Assembly: GCF_946480385.1 (NCBI RefSeq)
Contig: NZ_CAMLJP010000037.1
Location: forward strand, 1-51,894
DNA: 51,894 nucleotides
Direction: 5' to 3'
From: an uncultured Azospirillum sp.
GTDB taxonomy: Bacteria > Pseudomonadota > Alphaproteobacteria > Azospirillales > Azospirillaceae
Below, piece by piece: positions 42,670 through 50,611 of the stretch (its first letter is position 1; every line of letters begins with the position of its first letter). The notes below the pieces were generated by a model. It did not search any database. It was not told the DNA's origin and worked only from the letters and a program-made list of their open reading frames with translations. The position numbers and the translations under genes were made by a program.

Positions 42670-43731
42670 ATGTCTGTGCGTGGAAATTTCGGGGATGCTG
42701 GGGAGATGGGGTCCGGTCGGTCGGTCTGGCAGTGGTTCGCGCGTTTTCCGCTGCTGCGGCACGGTCGGGTGCCGCGCTATGGCGTGGCGCTGCTGACGGT
42801 TGCCGCCGCGCTGCTGCTGCGCCTTGCCGCCGACGACGCCCTGCCCACGGGCTTTCCCTATCTGACCTTCTTTCCGGCGGTGATGCTGACCACCTTCCTG
42901 GCCGGCTTGTGGCCGGGAGTGGTCGCGGCGGTGCTGTCGGGGCTGGCAGCCTGGTACTTTTTCATCCCGCCCTACGACACCCTGACGCTGAATCCGTCGG
43001 TCGGGCTGGCGCTGGCCTTCTATGCGGCGGTGGTCGGGGTGGACATCGCGCTGATCCACGGCATGCGGACGGCGCTGGCCCGCCTGCAGGAGGAGCGCCG
43101 CCGAACCGCCTCCCTGCTTGAGGCGCAGACCACCATGTTCCACGAGCTTCAGCACCGCGTCGCCAACAACATGCAGTTCGTCTCCTCCGTGCTGGATTTG
43201 CAGAGGCGGTCGGTCGCCCGCTCGCCGGAGGGGGCGATGGCGGCGCTGGAGGAGGCGGGGCGGCGGCTCGACACCATGGCGCGGGTGCACCGGCGGCTGC
43301 ACGACCCGCGCTCCGGCGACGATTTCGGCAGTCATGTCGAGGCGCTGTGCCGGGACATGCTGGCGGCGGCCGGCGTCCCCGGCGTGGCCTGCCGCGTGAC
43401 GGTGCGGGCGGCGCCGCAGTCGCCCGAACGGCTGCTGGCGCTGGCGATGCTGATCGTCGAGGCGCTGACCAACAGCCTGAAGCACGCCTTCGCCGGCCGC
43501 GGCGGCGGCACCGTCACCATCGAACTGAACCCGGTGCGGGGCCGGCCGGGCCATCTGCATTTGCTGGTGATGGACGACGGCATCGGCCTGCCGGACGGCT
43601 TCGACGTGCAGCGCCTGCCCAGCCTGGGCTGGAAGATCATCCAGAGCCTGGCCGCCCAGCTGTCCGGCGAGTTGAGCCACGGCCCCGCCGGCGGCAGCGG
43701 CACGCGGATCGACCTGCGCTTTCCGGCCTGA
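42670..43731 (+). CDS. Sensor histidine kinase, DUF4118 membrane domain plus HisKA_2/HATPase
   Basis: 353 residues. A DUF4118-type bundle of hydrophobic segments (about 38-55, 65-80, 84-97, 112-130; block FPYLTFFPAVMLTTFLAGLWPGVVAAVLSGLAAWYFF) precedes a dimerisation domain FHELQHRVANNMQFVSSVLDLQRR, where His162 should be phosphorylated. The ATPase part has the N-box VEALTNSLKHAF, the G-box MDDGIGLPDGF and a final GSGTRIDLRF. HisKA_2 kinases are often partners of general-stress or orphan regulators; none is adjacent. ATG 42670 is an uncertain start: 42595 and 42706 are possible. Confidence 0.88.
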   Translation: MSVRGNFGDAGEMGSGRSVWQWFARFPLLRHGRVPRYGVALLTVAAALLLRLAADDALPTGFPYLTFFPAVMLTTFLAGLWPGVVAAVLSGLAAWYFFIPPYDTLTLNPSVGLALAFYAAVVGVDIALIHGMRTALARLQEERRRTASLLEAQTTMFHELQHRVANNMQFVSSVLDLQRRSVARSPEGAMAALEEAGRRLDTMARVHRRLHDPRSGDDFGSHVEALCRDMLAAAGVPGVACRVTVRAAPQSPERLLALAMLIVEALTNSLKHAFAGRGGGTVTIELNPVRGRPGHLHLLVMDDGIGLPDGFDVQRLPSLGWKIIQSLAAQLSGELSHGPAGGSGTRIDLRFPA

Positions 43732-43865
43732 CCGCCATGCTTGCCCCGACATCCCCCCGACAACCATGGTGGCTTTTCCATCGCCAGACGGCGAACTATC
43801 TGTGATCCTGCCGGTTGCTGCGGGGACCGGCAGGAGACGGGCCGACGACAGCGGGAGGGGGACTT

Positions 43866-44564
43866 ATGGCGACGCTGAAGGAATTCGAGGACGCGCTGAA
43901 GGCGGCGGGCAACACGGCCGCGCTGGAGATCCTTGAGTCCCTGCGGGCGCGCGACCGCTCCCAGCGCTCCGTCCGGCCGGCCCGGCGCCTGACCGGGCGC
44001 AAGATGACGCCGGAACTGGCCGCCGAGATCCTGCACCTGCACGAGACCACCAACATGACCCAGCAGGAGATCGCCTTCCAGCTGGGCGTGAATCAGGGCC
44101 GGGTGAACGAGGTCATCAAGCGCCGCAAATGGCTGGCCGACAATCCCGAGGCCCCGGAGGCCCAAGCCCGCGACAAGGCCAAGCAGCGCGCCAAGGAAGG
44201 CGTCGGCGTCGCCCCGCGCCGTCCGCCCCGGAAGAAGAAGGAAAAGGTGGAGGCCGCCCCCGAGGCCGCACAGCCCGTGGAGCCGCCGGCCGAGGTGGCA
44301 GCCGAGTCGGTGACCGCGCCGGAGCCGGTTGCTCAGGAACCGGCCGCGCAGCCGGCGCCGGCGCCGGAGCCGACGGCCGAACCGCCGATGCCGATGGCCG
44401 CGCCGGAATTGCCGGTGGAGCAGCCCGAAGCGGCAGCCGAAGTGCCGGCCGAACCGGCATCCGAACTGCCACCCGACGTGGCGAAGGAAAAGCCGAAGAA
44501 GGCGCGCAAGCGGGGCAAGGACAAGGAACCGCCGGCGCAGCTGCTGTTCAAGGATCTGCTATAG
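43866..44564 (+). CDS. Helix-turn-helix protein with Ala/Pro/Glu-rich tail, function unknown
   Basis: 232 residues from ATG 43866 with GGGAGGGGG directly upstream. Residues 1-45 are a charged helical start (LKEFEDALKAAGNTAALEILESLRARDRS). Residues 46-90 hold a clear HTH, LTGRKMTPELAAEILHLHETTNMTQQEIAFQLGVNQGRVNEVIKRRKW. From about 100 the chain is low complexity: a Lys/Arg patch (PRRPPRKKKEKVE), about 90 residues of Ala/Pro/Glu, then a second basic patch (KEKPKKARKRGKDKE) and the end PPAQLLFKDLL. I do not recognise a family for the whole. It overlaps the chrR stop by 6 bp tail to tail. DNA binding is likely, the target unknown. Confidence 0.75.
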   Translation: MATLKEFEDALKAAGNTAALEILESLRARDRSQRSVRPARRLTGRKMTPELAAEILHLHETTNMTQQEIAFQLGVNQGRVNEVIKRRKWLADNPEAPEAQARDKAKQRAKEGVGVAPRRPPRKKKEKVEAAPEAAQPVEPPAEVAAESVTAPEPVAQEPAAQPAPAPEPTAEPPMPMAAPELPVEQPEAAAEVPAEPASELPPDVAKEKPKKARKRGKDKEPPAQLLFKDLL

Positions 44565-45281
44565 CCCGATGAAGGGCTGCATCAGCCGGCCCATCAGACC
44601 GGTGAAGCGCAGCGGCGCGTCTGTCGCGATCAGGCAGACGCAGTCGCGGTGGCTGTCGGCGATGGGCTGGTGGTTGGTGTCGCCGTCGACCTCCGCCAGA
44701 TCGCCGGGGCCGTAGCGGCCGAGTTCGTCGGCGAAATGGCCGCTCAGCACCACGGTCAGCTCCAGCCCGCCATGGCCGTGGTGGGGCAGGGCGGTGCCGG
44801 GGGCGATGCGCAGAAGCTGGGCCGCGCCGCCCGACGCCGTGCGCGGCAGCAGCTCCACCCGCCGCACGCCGGGAGCCAGCCGCTGCCAGGACAGATCCTC
44901 GAGCGATGGCACATAGGCGCGCAGCGGGCTCGGAAGAGTCGGGGACGCGGCGGCTGGAGCGGCCGGGCGGCTGCATCGCGGCCGCATCCGCATGGCCTTG
45001 CAGGGGTTGGCCGGCGCCTCCTCCCGCTCCAGGCGGTCGAGGGTGGCGGCCAGCGACAGGCTTTCCAGCGGGGCCGGCGGCAGATCCTCCAGCAGGGCGC
45101 CGCCCAGTGCCTCCACCTCCGCCAGGGTGGCGCGGCAGTCCGGGCAATGGGCGAGGTGGACGGCGACGGCCAGCGACAGCCCTTCTTTCAGGCTGCCCGC
45201 GCCATAGGCCACCAGCAGGGCGTCGCTGGGGTGGTGGTTCGGCAGGAAAAGTTGGCGGGCGGCGGGTTGGCGGGCGGTCAT
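44559..45281 (-). CDS. chrR: ChrR-type anti-sigma factor (zinc, cupin)
   Basis: 240 residues. The N-terminal anti-sigma domain has the zinc motif H-x3-C-x2-C in VAVHLAHCPDCRATL, after NHHPSDALLVAYGAGSLKEG. The C-terminal cupin carries H-x-H-x3-E (HGHGGLE in LPHHGHGGLELTVVLSGHF) and a further His in DTNHQP, matching the second metal site of ChrR. In Rhodobacter sphaeroides ChrR holds RpoE inactive and releases it when singlet oxygen is formed. The start overlaps the rpoE stop by 4 bp, ensuring coupled, stoichiometric synthesis. Confidence 0.93.
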   Translation of the reverse strand: MTARQPAARQLFLPNHHPSDALLVAYGAGSLKEGLSLAVAVHLAHCPDCRATLAEVEALGGALLEDLPPAPLESLSLAATLDRLEREEAPANPCKAMRMRPRCSRPAAPAAASPTLPSPLRAYVPSLEDLSWQRLAPGVRRVELLPRTASGGAAQLLRIAPGTALPHHGHGGLELTVVLSGHFADELGRYGPGDLAEVDGDTNHQPIADSHRDCVCLIATDAPLRFTGLMGRLMQPFIGL

Positions 45282-45952
45282 CGGTCGTCGTCTCCCAGCG
45301 CCTTGCGGATCTTGGCCATGGCCAGACGCAGGCGCGATTTCACGGTGCCCAGGGGAACGTCCAGCCGTTCGGCGATGGCCGGATGGGCGAGGTCGGCGAA
45401 GAAGGACAGCTGCACCACCTCCGCCTGTTCCGGCGTCAGCGAGGCCAGCGCGCCGCGCAGGCGGCGGGCGCGGCGGTCGCCGTCCAGCACCTCGTCGGCG
45501 CGCGGGCGGTCGTCCTCATGCTCCAGCAGCTCGTCGTCGGACACCTCCGGATGGCGCTCGCGGCGCAGCATGTCGATGCGCAGGTTGCGCGCGATGGTGA
45601 AGACCCAGGTCGCCGCCTCCGCCTTCGCCGGGTCGTAGAGGGAGGCCTTGCGCCACACCGACAGCATGGTGTCCTGCGCCAGATCCTCCGCCCGCTGCGC
45701 CGGCATCCCCAGCTTCAGCATGTAGGCCTTCACCCGTGGGGCGAAATGGGCGAACAGCCGGGCGAAGGCCGCCCGGTCGCCCGCCGCCACCGCGACCAGA
45801 TCGGCCGATTGGTCCGCCGCCGGCCTTGCGGCTGTGGGATCGGCCGCCGCCGGATTGGCCGACGCGCGGGCGGCCTGTCCGATCCTTTTGGGATCCGGCG
45901 TCCGGTCGGCTCCGGCGGCATGCGTCAGAAGGGAGGCCAATTGGGCGATCAT
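45278..45952 (-). CDS. rpoE: ECF11-type RNA polymerase sigma factor (RpoE of the RpoE-ChrR pair)
   Basis: 224 residues from ATG 45952. Region 2 runs LVAVAAGDRAAFARLFAHFAPRVKAYMLKLGMPAQRAEDLAQDTMLSVWRKASLYDP (about 55-110), followed by WVFTIARNLRIDMLRRERHP. Region 4 is LASLTPEQAEVVQLSFFADLAHPAIAERLDVPLGTVKSRLRLAMAKIRKAL. The frame is open to 46186, but the ATG at 45952 is supported because a matching ECF11 promoter at 45986-45959 would start transcription about there. An N-terminal tail of about 50 residues rich in Ala/Pro/Asp precedes region 2. It should respond to singlet oxygen or related oxidants. Confidence 0.92.
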   Translation of the reverse strand: MIAQLASLLTHAAGADRTPDPKRIGQAARASANPAAADPTAARPAADQSADLVAVAAGDRAAFARLFAHFAPRVKAYMLKLGMPAQRAEDLAQDTMLSVWRKASLYDPAKAEAATWVFTIARNLRIDMLRRERHPEVSDDELLEHEDDRPRADEVLDGDRRARRLRGALASLTPEQAEVVQLSFFADLAHPAIAERLDVPLGTVKSRLRLAMAKIRKALGDDDR

Positions 45953-45958
45953 GGCCAG

Positions 45959-45986
45959 GATACGCCGCAGCCTGCGCTTCGGATCA
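45959..45986 (-). promoter_or_regulatory. ECF11 promoter, rpoE autoregulation
   Basis: TGATCC (45986-45981), 16-bp spacer, CGTATC (45964-45959). Same layout as the sites at 46036-46063 and 51455-51428. The -10 element ends 6 bp before the rpoE ATG, so the transcript would begin at or next to the start codon. Confidence 0.65.
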
Positions 45987-46035
45987 CCGCCGATCCTGTC
46001 TTTTCGACGCTGGCGGGAAAGCGTGGGCGTGGCGA

Positions 46036-46063
46036 TGATCCGACGGCGATTTGCCGCCGTATT
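46036..46063 (+). promoter_or_regulatory. ECF11 promoter of the flavoprotein-DUF1365-Cfa operon
   Basis: TGATCC (46036-46041), 16-bp spacer, CGTATT (46058-46063). It points toward the flavoprotein gene, leaving a leader of roughly 85 nt. Divergent from the rpoE promoter in the same gap. Confidence 0.7.
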
Positions 46064-46155
46064 CCGATCACAAGCCGGACCTACCCAATTCGGGTTAGGC
46101 TCTGGGGCCACACACCGCCAAGACTTCTGACACGATCCCGCCCAAGGACCGCTCC

Positions 46156-47523
46156 ATGCCGCATTCCCAGCCCGACCACACCTCACCGGCCCCGCTCGAC
46201 ATCGCGGTGGTCGGGTCCGGCATCGCCGGGCTGTCGGCGGCCTGGCTGCTGTCCAAGGCGCACCGCGTCACCCTCTACGAGAAGGAGGACCGGGCGGGCG
46301 GCCATGCCAACACGGTTGAGGCCGACGGTGCCGGCCCGGTCGATACCGGCTTCATCGTCTACAACGAGCCCTGCTATCCCAATCTGGTCGCCCTGTTCGA
46401 CCATCTGGGCGTGCCAACGCGGGCGACGGACATGAGCTTTGCCGCCTCGCTGGACGGCGGGCGGGTGGAGTATGCCGGCACCCCCGCCGCCCTGTTCGCG
46501 CAGAAGCGCAACCTGCTGCGCCCGCGCTTCTGGCGGATGATCGCCGGCATCATGCGCTTCTACCGCGAGGCGCCGGGGCTGTTGGCGGATCCGGAGGCGG
46601 AGACGCTGACGCTGGGCGACGTGCTGGACCGCGGCGGCTATTCCGACGCCTTCATCCGCGACCATCTGCTGCCGATGGCCGCCGCCATCTGGTCCAGCCC
46701 GGCGGAGTCGATGCGCGGCCATCCCGCCGCCGCCTTCATCCGCTTCTGCGACAACCACGGCCTGCTGAAGCTCAAGGGCCGGCCAGTCTGGCGCACGGTG
46801 GAGGGCGGCAGCCGCAGCTATGTCGGCCGCATCCTGGCCGACATGCCCGGCGCCCTGCGCCTGAACTGCGCGGTGGAGGGCATCGTCCGCGAGGAGGGCC
46901 GCGTGCTGCTGCGCGATCGCCGCGGCGACGTGCGCGCCCACGACCATGTCGTGCTCGCCACCCATGCCGATCAGGCGCTGGCCCTGCTGGAGGATGCCGG
47001 CGGGGAGGAGCGCCGGCTGCTCGGCGCCTTCGGCTACGAGCGCAACCTTGCCATCCTGCACGGCGACCGCGCCCTGATGCCGAAGCGCCGGGCGGTGTGG
47101 TCGAGCTGGAACTATCTGTCGGAACGGGGGGACGGCGGGCACGACGCCCTGTGCGTGACCTATTGGATGAACCGGCTGCAGGGCTTCCTGCCGCGCGAGC
47201 GCGACCTGTTCGTCACCTTGAACCCCATCCGCCCGCCGCGCGAGGGCAGCATCCTGCGCAGCGTGCTCTACGACCACCCGATCTTCGGGATGGAGGCGCT
47301 GGCGGCGCAGCGGCAGCTGTGGAGCCTGCAGGGCCGGCGGCGGACCTGGTTCGCCGGATCCTATTTCGGCGCCGGCTTCCACGAGGACGGGGCGCAGTCC
47401 GGGCTGGCGGTGGCGGAGGCGCTGGGCGGCATGCGCCGGCCCTGGAATGTGCCGAACCAATCCGGCCGCATCCATGTCGGGCCGGCGCCGGCAATCCGTA
47501 GCGCAGAGCTGGAGACCGTGTGA
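46156..47523 (+). CDS. FAD/NAD(P)-dependent amine-oxidase-like flavoprotein (COG2907)
   Basis: 455 residues. The dinucleotide-binding motif GSGIAGLSAAWLLSKAHRVTLYE starts at residue 20, followed by the second glycine block RAGGHANTVEADGAGPVDTGFIVYNEPCYPNLVALFDHLGV, which is typical of this family. Later VVLATHADQALALL and the C-terminal WFAGSYFGAGFHEDGAQSGLAVAEALG complete the FAD site. Relatives sit beside DUF1365 and cyclopropane-synthase genes in RpoE-ChrR loci, where lipid (including furan fatty acid) modification has been shown in Rhodobacter. I infer an oxidation step on a membrane acyl chain. AAGGA lies about 9 bases before the ATG. The stop overlaps the next ATG (TGATG). Confidence 0.9.
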   Translation: MPHSQPDHTSPAPLDIAVVGSGIAGLSAAWLLSKAHRVTLYEKEDRAGGHANTVEADGAGPVDTGFIVYNEPCYPNLVALFDHLGVPTRATDMSFAASLDGGRVEYAGTPAALFAQKRNLLRPRFWRMIAGIMRFYREAPGLLADPEAETLTLGDVLDRGGYSDAFIRDHLLPMAAAIWSSPAESMRGHPAAAFIRFCDNHGLLKLKGRPVWRTVEGGSRSYVGRILADMPGALRLNCAVEGIVREEGRVLLRDRRGDVRAHDHVVLATHADQALALLEDAGGEERRLLGAFGYERNLAILHGDRALMPKRRAVWSSWNYLSERGDGGHDALCVTYWMNRLQGFLPRERDLFVTLNPIRPPREGSILRSVLYDHPIFGMEALAAQRQLWSLQGRRRTWFAGSYFGAGFHEDGAQSGLAVAEALGGMRRPWNVPNQSGRIHVGPAPAIRSAELETV

Positions 47524-48380
47524 TGGAGGCGCCCCGCTTCACCTCCGGCCTCTATGTCGGCACGGTGATGCACAACCGGGTGAAGCCGGTGCGGCACCGC
47601 CTGTCCTACCGGGTGTTCAGCCTGCTGGCCGATCTGGACGAGCTTCCCCGGCTGGATCGCGAACTGCGGCTGTTTGCCCACAACCGATTCGGACTGATCG
47701 GGTTCCAGGACCGCGACTTCGGGCCGTTGGGAGAGTCCCCTCTCCCCGGGGGGGAGAGGGGGATAGGGGGCTTGAAACAGTGGGCCGAACGCCAACTCGC
47801 AGCCGCCGGAATCGAGGGGGGCGGGCCGATCCGCCTGCTGTGCTTTCCGCGGGTGCTGGGCTTCGTCTTCAACCCGCTCTGCGTCTGGTTCTGCCACCGC
47901 CGGGACGGGGCGCTCGCCGCCGTCATCCATGAGGTGTCCAACACCTTCGGCCAGCGCCACGCCTATCTGATCCCGGCGGCGCCCGGACCGGACGGGCTGG
48001 TGCGCCAGAGCTGCGACAAGCGCTTCTACGTCTCGCCCTTCATGGACATGGAGACCGCCTATCACTTCCGCATCCGCCCGCCCATGGGCGAAGCGGGGGA
48101 GCCGCTGGCGGTGTCCATCCGCCAGACCGACGCCGGGGGGCCGGTGCTGCATGCGTCGCTGACATTGAGGCGGGTGGAGCTGACCGACGGCGCCATCCTG
48201 CGCGCCTGGGCCCGCCACCCGCTGATGACTGCCAAGGTGGTCGCCGGCATCCATTGGGAGGCGCTGCAGCTGTGGCGCAAGGGGCTGGCGATCCGGCCAC
48301 GCCCGCCGGCCCCCGACTATCCCGTCACCGTCGTGAAGAACATCGTCGTTCCCGACCGTTTCCGAGAAGGCCATTCATGA
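47523..48380 (+). CDS. DUF1365 family protein with a repeat-derived insertion
   Basis: 285 residues from ATG 47523. Family blocks are SGLYVGTVMHNRVKPVRHRLSYRVFSLLADLDEL, LRLFAHNRFGLIGFQDRDFG, IRLLCFPRVLGFVFNPLCVWFCH, EVSNTFGQRHAY, KRFYVSPFMDMETAYHFRI and LKIHWEALQLW-like WEALQLWRKG near the end. Residues about 72-86 (ESPLPGGERGIGG) come from a palindromic element and interrupt the usual short link between the DRDFG and W-V/A-E blocks. Biochemistry is unknown; the family is regularly found between the flavoprotein and Cfa-like genes, so a role in acyl-chain modification is inferred. It overlaps its neighbours on both sides. Confidence 0.88.
   Translation: MEAPRFTSGLYVGTVMHNRVKPVRHRLSYRVFSLLADLDELPRLDRELRLFAHNRFGLIGFQDRDFGPLGESPLPGGERGIGGLKQWAERQLAAAGIEGGGPIRLLCFPRVLGFVFNPLCVWFCHRRDGALAAVIHEVSNTFGQRHAYLIPAAPGPDGLVRQSCDKRFYVSPFMDMETAYHFRIRPPMGEAGEPLAVSIRQTDAGGPVLHASLTLRRVELTDGAILRAWARHPLMTAKVVAGIHWEALQLWRKGLAIRPRPPAPDYPVTVVKNIVVPDRFREGHS
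47737..47761. repeat. Small palindromic element (copy D) inside the DUF1365 gene
   Basis: A perfect 11-bp inverted repeat, CCCCTCTCCCC (47737-47747) and GGGGAGAGGGG (47751-47761), with a GGG loop, followed by GATAGGGGG. It is related in composition to the outer hairpin of copies A-C but is a single hairpin. It is read in frame as SPLPGGERG. Confidence 0.85.
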
Positions 48381-49627
48381 CCGACATCGCTGCGACCGCG
48401 CCTCGGCGTCACCCCCGGTGGCTGCGGCTGGTGACCGGACGCGACCTGTGGACCGGCGCCCTGGTGAGGATGGCCGGCGGCATCCGCCGGGGCGAACTGA
48501 CCCTGCGCCTGCCCGACGGGCGGACGATGTGCGTCGGCGACCCGGCCGAGGGGCCGCGGGCCGACCTGACTCTGCTCGACGATGCAGCGGCGCGGCGGCT
48601 GACGCTGGGCGGCGCGGTCGGCATGGCGGAGGCCTATGGCGACGGGCTGTGGCGCAGCGGCGACCTGCCGGCGCTGATCGAACTGGCGATCCGCAACGAG
48701 GCGGCGATCGGTGGAGGGGCGAAGGGCGGAGGTTTCAGGGGTACGGTCGTTGCGGCGGCTGCCAACCGGCTGTTCCACCGCAGCCGCGCCAATTCCTACC
48801 GTGGCAGCCGCCGCAACATCGCCTTCCACTATGACCTGGGCAACGGCTTCTACCGGCTGTGGCTCGATCCCGGCATGACCTATTCCTCCGCCTTGTACGA
48901 GCGGGAGGGGCAGGGCCTGGAGGAGGCGCAGGAGGCCAAGATCGTCCGCGTCGCCGACCTGCTGCAACTCCGCCCCGGCGACCGGGTGCTGGAGATCGGC
49001 TGCGGCTGGGGCGGGATGGCTGAACATCTGGCCGGCCGGTGCGGCGCGTCGGTGGTCGGGCTGACCCTGTCGGCGGAGCAGCTGGCCTTCGCCCGCGCGC
49101 GGCTGGAGCGGGCCGGGCTGGCCGGGCTGGCCGACCTGCGGCTGATGGACTACCGCGATGCTGATGGCAGCTTCGACCGCATCGTCTCCATCGAGATGAT
49201 CGAGGCGGTGGGGGAGGAGCATTGGCCGCGCTACTTCGCCGCCCTGCGCGACCGGCTGGTGCCCGGCGGGGCGGCGGTGGTCCAGGCGATCACCATCGAC
49301 GACGCGCGGTTCCCGCGCTACCGCCGCGGCTGCGACTTCATCCAGCGCCACATCTTCCCCGGCGGGATGCTGCCCTGCCCGTCGGCCCTGCGCGCCGAGG
49401 CGGAGCGGGCCGGGCTGGTGGTGGAGCATGTCGAGACGTTCGGCGACTCCTATGCCCGGACCTGCGCGGAGTGGCGGCGGCGCTTCCTGGAGGCCGGGCC
49501 GCAGGTGGCGGCGATGGGCTTCGACGACCGGTTCCGCCGGCTGTGGGACTATTACCTCGCCTATTGCGAGGCCGGGTTCCGCGCCGGGACCATCGATGTC
49601 GGGCTCTGGCGCTTTCGCAAGCCGTAA
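48377..49627 (+). CDS. Cyclopropane-fatty-acid-synthase-family SAM-dependent methyltransferase
   Basis: 416 residues from ATG 48377, overlapping the DUF1365 stop (ATGA). The SAM motif VLEIGCGWGGMAEHLA is near 203-218, followed by VVGLTLSAEQLAFARARL, VSIEMIEAVGEEHWPRYF, AVVQAITIDD and DFIQRHIFPGGMLP, the CfaS family blocks. SRRNIAFHYDLGNGFYRLWLDPGMTYSSALY is the substrate-side signature. It methylates the double bond of membrane unsaturated fatty acids, giving either a cyclopropane or a methylated precursor of furan fatty acids. Under an ECF11 promoter the second is attractive but unproven, so no symbol is given. Confidence 0.92.
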   Translation: MTDIAATAPRRHPRWLRLVTGRDLWTGALVRMAGGIRRGELTLRLPDGRTMCVGDPAEGPRADLTLLDDAAARRLTLGGAVGMAEAYGDGLWRSGDLPALIELAIRNEAAIGGGAKGGGFRGTVVAAAANRLFHRSRANSYRGSRRNIAFHYDLGNGFYRLWLDPGMTYSSALYEREGQGLEEAQEAKIVRVADLLQLRPGDRVLEIGCGWGGMAEHLAGRCGASVVGLTLSAEQLAFARARLERAGLAGLADLRLMDYRDADGSFDRIVSIEMIEAVGEEHWPRYFAALRDRLVPGGAAVVQAITIDDARFPRYRRGCDFIQRHIFPGGMLPCPSALRAEAERAGLVVEHVETFGDSYARTCAEWRRRFLEAGPQVAAMGFDDRFRRLWDYYLAYCEAGFRAGTIDVGLWRFRKP

Positions 49628-49644
49628 GCGGAGGCACCTTAGCG

Positions 49645-50187
49645 ATGAAGATCGGGGATTTCGCCGGCAACAGGCCCGAATTGCGGATCGAGCATTATTT
49701 CGCCGGTCGCACCCATGCCTGGGGCGTGTTCGAGGACCGGTTCGGCACGCTGCGCCGCAGCTTCACCGTCGCCATCGACGGGCAGTGGGACGGGCGGGAG
49801 CTGGTGCTGGACGAGCACTTCCTCTATGCCGACGGCGAGACCGACCGCCGGGTCTGGCGCATCGTCAGGACGGCCGAGGCGGCCGACGGGGGAACTTATG
49901 AGGGGCGGGCCGACGATGTGATCGGTACGGCGGTTGGGCGGTCGGCCGGCAACGCGCTGAACTGGACCTATGAGATGGCGCTGAAGGTGGGCGGAGACCG
50001 CTGGCGCGTGCGCTTCGACGACTGGATGTGGCTGCAGCCGGGCGATGCGCTGATCAACCGTGCCAACGTCTATCGCTGGGGCCTGTGGATCGGCACGGTC
50101 AGCCTGTTCTTCCTGCCCGAAGGCCGGCTGGTCCAGCCCGGCGGCGCCGTCAACGCGGCTGTGCAGCCCCCAGCCGCCGCTGAATGA
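49645..50187 (+). CDS. DUF3833 family protein
   Basis: 180 residues starting MKIGDFAGNRPELRIEHYFAGRTHAWGVFEDRFGTLRRSF, a hallmark of DUF3833. RVWRIVRTAEAADGGTYEGRADDVIGTAVGRSAGNALNW and DWMWLQPGDALINRANVYRWGLWIGTVSLFF complete the family pattern. Many relatives are lipoproteins, but this one lacks a signal peptide or lipobox at the chosen start (GGAGG about 11 bases upstream), so it may be cytoplasmic. It is last in the flavoprotein-DUF1365-Cfa operon. The 3' end overlaps the convergent SnoaL-like gene by 38 bp. Molecular function unknown. Confidence 0.85.
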   Translation: MKIGDFAGNRPELRIEHYFAGRTHAWGVFEDRFGTLRRSFTVAIDGQWDGRELVLDEHFLYADGETDRRVWRIVRTAEAADGGTYEGRADDVIGTAVGRSAGNALNWTYEMALKVGGDRWRVRFDDWMWLQPGDALINRANVYRWGLWIGTVSLFFLPEGRLVQPGGAVNAAVQPPAAAE

Positions 50188-50611
50188 GGCGCAGGGGGGC
50201 GCCCAGCAGCGGCAGGCGCAGATAGACATGCTCGCCGGAATCCCAATGGTCGATGTGCTCGGCCACCCGGCCGTCGGCAACCTGCCGCACCTCGCTGGTG
50301 CCGATCACGTCCATCCGGCCGATGCCGGTCACCGTCGCCTCGAACCGCCAGCGCAGGATCGCCAGATCGGCGGCGAACAGCCGGTGGGTGACGGTGAAGC
50401 GCAGGTCGCGGCAGCCGTTCAGCGTGTGGACCAGCGCCGCGCGCACCGCATCGCGACCGCGGGCGTCGTTGAAAGGATCGCGGAAACGCACCTCCGGCAC
50501 GGTCAGCGCCGGCAGCCGGTCGAGCGTCTCGACGCTGAGCGTCTCGAAGAAATCGACCCAGGCGTCCAGCCCCTGGATTTTGGGCCCACCGCTTCTAAGA
50601 TCGTCCGTCAT
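50150..50611 (-). CDS. SnoaL/NTF2-like fold protein
   Basis: 153 residues from ATG 50611, overlapping the SDR stop (ATGA). WVDFFETLSVETLDRLPALTVPEVRFRDPFNDARGRDAVRAALVHTL and RWRFEATVTGIGRMDVIGTSEVRQVADGRVAEHIDHWD follow the SnoaL-like polyketide-cyclase pattern of a small cone-shaped pocket protein. Such proteins can be isomerases, hydrolases or ligand binders. Coupling to an SDR gene behind an ECF11-type promoter ties it to the lipid stress module. The exact reaction is not known. The frame extends upstream to 50881 only as a shadow of the SDR gene. Confidence 0.85.
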   Translation of the reverse strand: MTDDLRSGGPKIQGLDAWVDFFETLSVETLDRLPALTVPEVRFRDPFNDARGRDAVRAALVHTLNGCRDLRFTVTHRLFAADLAILRWRFEATVTGIGRMDVIGTSEVRQVADGRVAEHIDHWDSGEHVYLRLPLLGAPLRLIQRRLGAAQPR

